A stretch of 64,000 nucleotides of DNA. Source: JAOTVV01 sp041602035. GTDB lineage: Bacteria > Gemmatimonadota > Gemmatimonadetes > Gemmatimonadales > GWC2-71-9. The stretch covers positions 215,606 through 279,605 of the forward strand of contig JBFIHA010000001.1 in assembly GCA_041602035.1 (NCBI GenBank). The letters run 5' to 3'. This document shows positions 58,216-64,000 of the stretch, piece by piece. The translations under genes and the position numbers were made by a program. The notes under the pieces are model-generated. The model worked only from the letters and a program-made list of their open reading frames with translations. It had not been told where the DNA came from and made no database searches. How positions within the stretch are numbered: position 1 is the stretch's first letter; each line of letters begins with the position of its first letter.

Positions 58216-59652
58216 TCACCCGCTCACGGGATTCGACGGGTCCTCCAGCGACCGCTCGCCCCAGGTGAAAGCCTCCTCGTTGAGCTCGAGCATCGCGCAG
58301 TCCTTCTGCAGCGTCTCTCGGATCGCGGTGAGAAAACTCTCACGCGGAAACACCTGGGACGCGGCACACAGTGCGCCCAGGGCGACCACGTTCTTGACCA
58401 TCTTCTTTCCAAGGTCCACCGCGATTTGCGTAAACGGCACGCCGTAGACTCGAATGCTGGGATCGAGTGAGAGCGGCGTACTCACAACAGTGCTGTCGTA
58501 GAGAACGATCCCACCCGCCTGGACCGTCGGAGCGAACTTGTCGACGCTCGGGGCGTTGAATGCCACCAAAATGTGCGGTTCGGGACACGCTGGTGAGAGG
58601 ACCTCGCCGGCCGCGAGGTGCACGTCGGCATAGGATGTCCCTCCCCGTGATTCCGGGCCGTAACTCGGGATGTAGGTCGAATCGTGGCCCTCGTTGATCG
58701 CCGTACGCGTCGTCAGCAGGGCGATGGTCTGTGCGCCGTCCCCGCCGGCACCGGCGAACTTGATGGCGATGTCGTGGGGGTGGAGATGTGTGGGGAACTG
58801 CTGCCCGAACCGCTCCGGGGCGTCGGTACCACCACCGATCACCGCGAGAACACGGTCCGGCTCGAAACTGGGCGTGCCGAGATCGAACCACGGTTCGACG
58901 TCCAAGTCTTTCTTCACGCCCAACGGAAACATCGGGACCATCTCGTCCCGCACCCACCGCTCGGCCTCGACCGGCGTCATATGAAGATGAACTGGACACT
59001 CCGAGAGCACCTCGACGAACCCCAGCCCACGGTTCTCCACTTGGAGCCGCAGCGCTTTGAGTATGGCCTTCTTCGCACGGGTGCGCTGCTTGTTGTCGAA
59101 CAGCGCCACGCGTTCGACGTACATCGGTCCGTCCATCTGGCCGATGGTTTCGGCCATGCGGAGCGGGTGCCCCGTGAGGCGGCCGCGGCCATCAGGCGTG
59201 GTCGTCGTGCGTTGGGCCATCAGAGTCGTCGGTGCCATTTGGCCACCGGTCATGCCGTAGATGGCGTTGTTGATGAACACGAAGGTCATGGGCAGCCCCA
59301 TCTGGGCCGCCTGGATGATCTCCGCGAGGCCGATGGCGGCCAGGTCGCCATCCCCCTGGTAGCTGATCACGATGGACCGGGGATTGGCCATCTTGTGCCC
59401 CAGCGCGACGGCCGGCGCGCGCCCGTGGGCAGCCTGGGTATTGCCCACGTCGAGGTAGTAGTACATGAAGACGGCGCACCCCACCGGCGAAATGGCGACG
59501 GTCCGGTCCTCCACACCCAGCGCTTCGATCGCCTCGGCGAGGAACTTGTGCACCAAGCCATGGCCACATCCCGGGCAGTAGTGCGTAGAGAGTCCCTTGA
59601 GGCCTTCCCCGTGCGCGTGGCGTTCGAACTTCTGATAGAACACGCTACTCAT
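58216..59652 (-). CDS. 2-oxoacid:ferredoxin oxidoreductase, fused beta and gamma domains
   Basis: 478 residues. Residues about 1-270 are the thiamine-diphosphate-binding beta subunit: HYCPGCGHGLVHKFLAEAIE, ISPVGCAVFMYYYLD, and SYQGDGDLAAIGLAEIIQAAQMGLPMTFVFINNAIYGMTGGQ (GDG...NN cofactor and magnesium motif). Residues about 290-478 are the gamma domain: IKFAGAGGDGAQTIALL and SYGPESRGGTSYADV. The fusion replaces two separate genes. It overlaps the alpha-subunit gene by 8 bp. It decarboxylates a 2-oxo acid to acyl-CoA with ferredoxin as acceptor. Substrate (pyruvate, 2-oxoglutarate, branched-chain) cannot be set from sequence. Confidence 0.9.
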   Translation of the reverse strand: MSSVFYQKFERHAHGEGLKGLSTHYCPGCGHGLVHKFLAEAIEALGVEDRTVAISPVGCAVFMYYYLDVGNTQAAHGRAPAVALGHKMANPRSIVISYQGDGDLAAIGLAEIIQAAQMGLPMTFVFINNAIYGMTGGQMAPTTLMAQRTTTTPDGRGRLTGHPLRMAETIGQMDGPMYVERVALFDNKQRTRAKKAILKALRLQVENRGLGFVEVLSECPVHLHMTPVEAERWVRDEMVPMFPLGVKKDLDVEPWFDLGTPSFEPDRVLAVIGGGTDAPERFGQQFPTHLHPHDIAIKFAGAGGDGAQTIALLTTRTAINEGHDSTYIPSYGPESRGGTSYADVHLAAGEVLSPACPEPHILVAFNAPSVDKFAPTVQAGGIVLYDSTVVSTPLSLDPSIRVYGVPFTQIAVDLGKKMVKNVVALGALCAASQVFPRESFLTAIRETLQKDCAMLELNEEAFTWGERSLEDPSNPVSG

Positions 59653-61066
59653 GGTGCGCCTCCGCGAGGCCTTGAACGGTATCCACGATGTGCTGGAGCG
59701 ATGGGAGGATGCCCCCCAGGCGCCGAACCTTGGCCAGCGGACCCCCGGGCAGTACCTCGGCGTGGCTCAGCGCCAGCCGTAGCTCGTCCTCGAGTTGTCC
59801 GGGTCCCGCCTCAACGACAATCGTCCCCCTAGCCCGGGTGATGATCGGTGCCAGGAGGTCGATCGGAAACGGCCAGAGGGTGACGGGACGGAACAGCCCG
59901 GCCTTGATTCCGCGCTCGCGCAGCACTCGAATCGCGCCTTGTGCCATGCGGGCAGGGGTGTTGCAGGCAACGATGATCCACTCCGCGTCATCACAATGGA
60001 AGAGATCGGCCCGCTGCTCGTTCTGCGTCATGCGATCGTACTTCGCGTTGAGGTGCTCGTTGCGCGCCTCGAGATCGGGCTCATTGAGATCGATCGACGT
60101 GATCACGTTGCCCCGGTGCGCGGCGTCGCCATAGACCGCCCAGTCAGGCAGCCCCGGTTTGACGATGTAGTCGGGCAGCGTCACCCGTCCGGTCATCTGT
60201 CCGAGGTATCCGTCACCCACGATGATCACCGGGTTGCGGTAGCGGAATGCCAGATCGAACGCCGTCATGGAGAGGTCGAGCATTTCCTGAGGTGTCGACG
60301 GCGCGAGCACGATGGCATGGGTGTTCCCGTGGCCGAGACCGCGGCACACCAACTTGATGTCACTCTGCTCCGGCGCGATATTGCCGAGCCCCGGCCCGCC
60401 TCGCATGACGTTGACGAACACCCCGGGGATGTGCGACCCCACCATGTAGGAGATGCCTTCGAGCATCAGGCTGAATCCCGGCGACGAGGTGAAGGTCATG
60501 CATCGGAGGCCAGCGCCGCCGCACCCGTACATCATGTTCACCGTCGCCACCTCACTCACCGCCTGCACGAAGACGCCGTCGAGGGAGGGGAGGAGACGCG
60601 CCATCAGTTCGGCGCCCTCGGTGGACGGCGTGATCGGGTAGCCAAAGAAGTGACGGCACCCTGCCAGCAGAGCGCCGACGGCCGCTGCATGATTGCCCTT
60701 GAGCACCATCGGCTGGAGTGACGGGAGCGACACCCGTCCATCGGGAATCGGTGCCGGTGCCGGACGCCTTCGTGCTCGGTCACCGAAGTAGGTGAACGGG
60801 TCCGAGACGACCATGTCGGTCCCCTCGAGCTCTGGCGGCGTGGCCACGAGACCGTGGGGTTCGGGACACGCCGTGATACAGAGACCGCACCCGTTGCACA
60901 CCTCGAGATCCACGGTGACCGGTGTGAACCCGGTCGCCGGGTCGATCTCCGTCCCGAACGCAATGCAATGCTTGGGGCATGCGTCGATACACCGCCCACA
61001 GGCCTTGCAGAGATGCGGGAACAGAAACGGTTTCGGTTTCACCTTTTTGACGTTCGACGTCACCAT
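59645..61066 (-). CDS. 2-oxoacid:ferredoxin oxidoreductase alpha subunit with N-terminal ferredoxin domain
   Basis: 473 residues from ATG 61066; the frame opens earlier only across the end of the synthetase gene. Residues 18-70 hold two 4Fe-4S sites: CKACGRCIDACP (20-31) and CNGCGLCITACPEP (57-70). The alpha domain (about 115-470) shows LKGNHAAAVGALLAGCRHFFGYPITPSTEGAELMA and FTSSPGFSLMLEGISYMVG, then NVMRGGPGLGNIAPEQSD, and a transketolase C-terminal-like domain. The layout, with ferredoxin fused to alpha and gamma fused to beta, makes a compact two-gene enzyme. Operon with the ADP-forming synthetase (14 bp upstream). Confidence 0.9.
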   Translation of the reverse strand: MVTSNVKKVKPKPFLFPHLCKACGRCIDACPKHCIAFGTEIDPATGFTPVTVDLEVCNGCGLCITACPEPHGLVATPPELEGTDMVVSDPFTYFGDRARRRPAPAPIPDGRVSLPSLQPMVLKGNHAAAVGALLAGCRHFFGYPITPSTEGAELMARLLPSLDGVFVQAVSEVATVNMMYGCGGAGLRCMTFTSSPGFSLMLEGISYMVGSHIPGVFVNVMRGGPGLGNIAPEQSDIKLVCRGLGHGNTHAIVLAPSTPQEMLDLSMTAFDLAFRYRNPVIIVGDGYLGQMTGRVTLPDYIVKPGLPDWAVYGDAAHRGNVITSIDLNEPDLEARNEHLNAKYDRMTQNEQRADLFHCDDAEWIIVACNTPARMAQGAIRVLRERGIKAGLFRPVTLWPFPIDLLAPIITRARGTIVVEAGPGQLEDELRLALSHAEVLPGGPLAKVRRLGGILPSLQHIVDTVQGLAEAHHE

Positions 61067-61080
61067 GAGCGAATTCCGGT

Positions 61081-63369
61081 TCAAGGTCCCGTACTGACCA
61101 CGACGTTGCCAGCTGGTTCGGCGACCTGGGAGCCGTGCCCAACCGCCAGCTGCCGTCGGCAAAACACTTCGAACGCGCGCAACGCCCGATCTACGGTGCG
61201 GAACGTCGGGACGCCCAGCTCGAGCAGGTGGGCAGCCATCGAATCATACATCGGTCCGGCATCGACGACCGCAACCCAGGCCTTCGACGTCTCGGCCTTG
61301 AGTCGGCCCAACAGGGTCGTCACCGAGTGCTCGGCGCGGTGATCCTCACGATGGGCGGCATCGGCCGGCAACGTGGCCAACGCTGGCGTCAGGGGGACGC
61401 ATCCCACGATTCCTACGTCCACTCCGGGGTCCTCGAGCACGAGGCGAACGGCGTCGGCATATTCCGCATCTCTCAGGATCGGCGTGAGATCGACGGGGTT
61501 GTCCGGCGCGACGACGCCATCCAGGCGATGCGAGCGGAAGATCGCCACAAGGCGCTCGACGGTGGCGGGGGCCAACGGGCCTAGCTGGAAGCTCCCGAGG
61601 CTGTCCGCGATCCCGACGCACTCGAACCCCGCGTTGGAGATGCCTCCAAGCCGCCACCCGCCGACCTGTTTGCCGTGCAGATACCCGAAGAGCCGGACAA
61701 GGTCGTCGAAGTCGTCGAGGTGTTCGGCTACCAGCACGCCTGCCGCTTCAGCCAGCTCGCGGGTGACGGCATAGTCCCTGGCGATGCTGGCGGTGTGGGA
61801 TGCCGACGCCCGAATTCCCGCGGGCGTTCGCCCTCCGCGGTATAGAATCACGTGACGGCCGGACGCCGTGATCTCCGCCGCGGCGTCCAGCCACTGCCGG
61901 GCGTCCATCGGGCGGAAGCCTTCCACGTAGCAGGCGAAGACCGCGACGTCGAGATCGTTCTTCAGGTGCGCGAGGTAGTCGCCGACGGTCAGGTCGGACT
62001 GGTTGCCGACCGTGATCAGGTAGCGCGGGTCCAGACCCACGAGCTTGCTGGCGCGCGACACGGCAAACGCACCGCTTTGGGCGATCACCGCGAGCGGCGC
62101 CGGAGCCTGCCCGCGCGGCGGCAGCTTGTGATCGGGGATAAACAGCGTGTCGTAGTGGCCCGGCACGGAGCGCACACCCAAACAGTTGCCTCCGTTCAGC
62201 ACCGGCCCTTCCCAGGTCGTGGAGCGGGAGGTGGCAAGCGCGTCGACCAGTCGCCGTTCCAGGGCCTCTGTCCCGGGTCGCTCGCCCAGGCCGCCGGGAA
62301 TCACGATCAGGCTCTCCGCGGCACGCCGAGCCACGACCTCTTCCACGATCTGGGGAACCTGCAGGGCGGCGACACTCACCACCAAGAGATCGACAGGGCC
62401 GGGAAGTGCCGCGAGCTCCGGAACGCAGGGCACGCCGTCGATGTGTCCGCCACCCGCCTTGATCACCGCGAGTCGATTGGCCGGAAACCCGGCCCGAAGC
62501 ATGTTGCGGAGGATGGTGCGTCCGGGATTCGTGCCTTCGGAGACGCCGATCACCGCCGCGGACCGTGGCTCGAGGAGCGCACGCAGCTTGTGGGTCGGCC
62601 GGGCGAGCCGCGCTCCTGCCTCCGGGGTGCGCACCGTCGCGAGTACGTCCAACGCCGTGGGACCGAGGTCGGTGAAGACGAGCGGATTGATCTCGAACTC
62701 CGCGAGCGTCGCTCCGACGGCGGTGCTTCCGAAGTGCAGGAGCTTTCGAACGAGCGCGGCGAGGTCGCCGATCGACGCCTGGGCGATCCCATCACGGGCC
62801 GCGCCCGTCACCAGAATCGAGAACGCTTTGGCCGCCAGACGCTGCTCGATCCGGCCCGCGACTGGTGGCGCGAATACCGCGATTCCGGAGCTGCCGAGCT
62901 CACGAGCGAACTCCTCGACGTGGACGCCACCCAATCCCATCGTAACGACCGGGCCGAAGTCGTCGGTCCACCGGAGTCCCAGGAGCAGCTCAGCGCCCAG
63001 GCCTTCGGCGTAGCGCACCTTCGCTGCAACGAGAAAGCCGGTGACGTCGTGGGCCGACAGCGTCCGGCGCATCGCCGTGATGGCTTGGTTCACCGCATCG
63101 ACCGTTCCCGGAACGAGGCGCACGCCGTCGACCTCGGTCTTATGTCTGATGCCCGGAGACACGACCTTGACCACGACCTCGGCTGTCCCGACGGCCGCAA
63201 GCTGTCGCGCCGTGGCGGACGCGCCGGCCGGCACGAACACGAACGCGGGCACGCGGATGCCGAGTGCGTCGACCAACGTGTACGCTTCGGTCTCGAGCAG
63301 CGCCGAGCGGCCCTCGGCTCGTGCGCGTGCAACAACGTCCGTTGCTCGGTGATCGGCTGGTTCGTCCAC
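61081..63369 (-). CDS. ADP-forming acyl-CoA synthetase with beta-alpha domain order
   Basis: 762 residues from GTG 63369 with GAGG upstream. The N-terminal 235 residues are the ATP-grasp (beta) domain, with His76 in RHKTEVDGVRLV and EFEINPLVFTDLGPTALD. Then comes a CoA-binding domain (about 258-350, RSAAVIGVSEGTNPGRTILRNML) and the succinyl-CoA-ligase-like domains, with the phosphohistidine His525 in SASHTAS. It converts acyl-CoA, ADP and phosphate to acid, CoA and ATP. The usual single-chain order is alpha then beta; here it is reversed. It is the first gene of the operon with the ferredoxin oxidoreductase that would supply its acyl-CoA. Confidence 0.88.
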   Translation of the reverse strand: MDEPADHRATDVVARARAEGRSALLETEAYTLVDALGIRVPAFVFVPAGASATARQLAAVGTAEVVVKVVSPGIRHKTEVDGVRLVPGTVDAVNQAITAMRRTLSAHDVTGFLVAAKVRYAEGLGAELLLGLRWTDDFGPVVTMGLGGVHVEEFARELGSSGIAVFAPPVAGRIEQRLAAKAFSILVTGAARDGIAQASIGDLAALVRKLLHFGSTAVGATLAEFEINPLVFTDLGPTALDVLATVRTPEAGARLARPTHKLRALLEPRSAAVIGVSEGTNPGRTILRNMLRAGFPANRLAVIKAGGGHIDGVPCVPELAALPGPVDLLVVSVAALQVPQIVEEVVARRAAESLIVIPGGLGERPGTEALERRLVDALATSRSTTWEGPVLNGGNCLGVRSVPGHYDTLFIPDHKLPPRGQAPAPLAVIAQSGAFAVSRASKLVGLDPRYLITVGNQSDLTVGDYLAHLKNDLDVAVFACYVEGFRPMDARQWLDAAAEITASGRHVILYRGGRTPAGIRASASHTASIARDYAVTRELAEAAGVLVAEHLDDFDDLVRLFGYLHGKQVGGWRLGGISNAGFECVGIADSLGSFQLGPLAPATVERLVAIFRSHRLDGVVAPDNPVDLTPILRDAEYADAVRLVLEDPGVDVGIVGCVPLTPALATLPADAAHREDHRAEHSVTTLLGRLKAETSKAWVAVVDAGPMYDSMAAHLLELGVPTFRTVDRALRAFEVFCRRQLAVGHGSQVAEPAGNVVVSTGP

Positions 63370-63464
63370 CTACCGTCCTCAGCGCTCGCGACGATGCAGT
63401 GGCGGTAGCACGCCACCTGGCAATCCCATCCAACGTGGTGGGGACGCGGTTACACGAGCATGAA

Positions 63465-63490
63465 GGCTCTTTAAAGCCCTGCTTAGAGCC
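63465..63490. terminator. Weak hairpin after the YpdA-like gene
   Basis: GGCTCT (63465-63470) and AGAGCC (63485-63490) form a 6-bp stem around an AT-rich loop containing TTTAAA, in the 134-bp gap between the YpdA-like gene and the synthetase gene. Possible terminator; low support. Confidence 0.3.
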
Positions 63491-63503
63491 TCCGGGCGTG
63501 GCG

Positions 63504-64000
63504 CTACTCGCCTCGCGGGCGGTGGATGGAGGTGTACTGGCGGTCTACCCGGACGCGGTCGGTAGCGGTACCGAAGATCTTCTCGCCGTCGAACCTGCCG
63601 TTCTCGATGAAGATCTCGGAGATCGCACGGCCAGCAGTCACGCTACCGGCCAAATAGACCCCCGGCACATTCGTTTCGAGGGTGTCGGGATCGATGGCCG
63701 GTCGGCCCGACGTCGGATCGCACCGGATCCCGATCCGCTCGAGCAGCGCGAAATCGGGCTGGAAGCCGATCAACACGTAGACGCGGTCGGCCGGGAGCGA
63801 TTCCTCACCGCCGTCGGCGCTCCGGATCACGACGGCATCCGCGTCGATCCGCGCGACCCTCGCGCCGAGCCGGGCGCCGATTTCTCCGCCCGCAATGCGG
63901 TTCTCGATGTCCGGTCGGAGCCAATACTTCACGCTCGTCGAGAATGCCGAGCGGCGATGCACCACAGTGACGCGGGCCCCGGCTCGGTACAGCTGCAGAG
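63504..64000 (-). CDS. YpdA-like FAD-dependent (bacillithiol disulfide) reductase, 5' end cut by window edge
   Basis: The frame is open from the right edge; 165 residues of the C-terminal part are visible, starting near LYRAGARVTVVHRRSAFS. The blocks SVKYWLRPDIENRIAGGEI, RVYVLIGFQPDFALLERIGI, LETNVPGVYLAGSVTAGR and ISEIFIENGRFDGEKIFG match YpdA, a thioredoxin-reductase-like flavoprotein that reduces bacillithiol disulfide with NADPH. The N-terminal FAD motif lies outside the window. Together with the bacilliredoxin at 26.1 kb it suggests a complete bacillithiol redox branch. Same strand as, and upstream of, the synthetase operon. Confidence 0.82.
   Translation of the reverse strand, partial: LQLYRAGARVTVVHRRSAFSTSVKYWLRPDIENRIAGGEIGARLGARVARIDADAVVIRSADGGEESLPADRVYVLIGFQPDFALLERIGIRCDPTSGRPAIDPDTLETNVPGVYLAGSVTAGRAISEIFIENGRFDGEKIFGTATDRVRVDRQYTSIHRPRGE

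Noticed and set aside
1..64000. CRISPR arrays, insertion sequences, prophage, tRNA or rRNA genes
   Set aside because: No regularly spaced repeats, transposase or integrase motifs, phage structural genes or conserved RNA sequences were seen on either strand.

Overview
The window is GC-rich, densely coded bacterial chromosome. I see no rRNA, tRNA, CRISPR array, insertion sequence or prophage. The gene content points to a member of the Gemmatimonadota or a close relative. Supporting families are DUF5916 outer-membrane proteins, a HEXXHXXGXXH (DUF5117-type) metalloprotease, M1 and M28 peptidases, LACTB-like serine hydrolases, a D-aminoacylase, many Ala-Gln-type signal peptides, and a crtI-crtB-crtE-cruF-glycosyltransferase set like that of acyclic carotenoid glycoside makers such as Gemmatimonas. 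This taxonomic call is an inference from families, not a database result.

Layout. 1-4.6 kb: DUF1569 and DUF4260 proteins, an M1 peptidase, a saccharopine dehydrogenase-like oxidoreductase and an LTXXQ-type periplasmic protein. 4.7-9.9 kb: a tightly coupled operon of a LolA-like protein, two LolC/E-type permeases, a LolD-type ATPase and an outer-membrane-like protein. 10-12 kb: a nucleotide pyrophosphatase/phosphodiesterase lipoprotein and signal peptidase I. 12-20.4 kb: on the minus strand, a carotenoid operon headed by a CarH-type B12 photoreceptor repressor (carH-crtI-crtB-crtE-cruF-acyltransferase-unknown-glycosyltransferase-udk), mostly joined by ATGA/GTGA overlaps. 20.5-24.1 kb: a MacA/MacB-like adaptor with two permeases. 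24.2-28.2 kb: GNAT acetyltransferase, ferredoxin, cobalamin-binding-type protein, bacilliredoxin, glycerophosphodiesterase and a membrane-anchored receiver protein. 28.3-34.5 kb: aminotransferase, DUF5916 protein, DUF4097 repeat protein, MscS channel, HAD phosphatase.

34.7-43 kb: a co-directional run of DUF5916 protein, M20 amidohydrolase, D-aminoacylase and two LACTB-like serine hydrolases, the second lacking the catalytic lysine. 43-46.8 kb: an iron-sulfur photolyase coupled to DUF427, transcribed from a promoter back-to-back with that of a DUF1499 protein, then an M28 peptidase. 46.8-53.9 kb: a large metalloprotease, small secreted proteins, a fasciclin lipoprotein, RmuC and glutamate dehydrogenase. 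54-57 kb: a 1008-residue protein joining a degenerate receiver, an intact receiver and a PEP-synthase-like ATP-grasp domain. 57-64 kb: threonine dehydrogenase, a 2-oxoacid:ferredoxin oxidoreductase with an ADP-forming acyl-CoA synthetase of beta-alpha domain order, and a partial YpdA-type reductase.

How the genes fit together. CarH, the carotenoid genes and the photolyase form a plausible light-damage response. Their two promoters carry similar CTGT(A)ACAG elements. The glutamate and threonine dehydrogenases, the aminotransferase, the oxidoreductase and the acyl-CoA synthetase fit a protein- and amino-acid-consuming lifestyle fed by the many secreted peptidases. Bacilliredoxin plus a YpdA-like reductase suggests bacillithiol-type redox chemistry.
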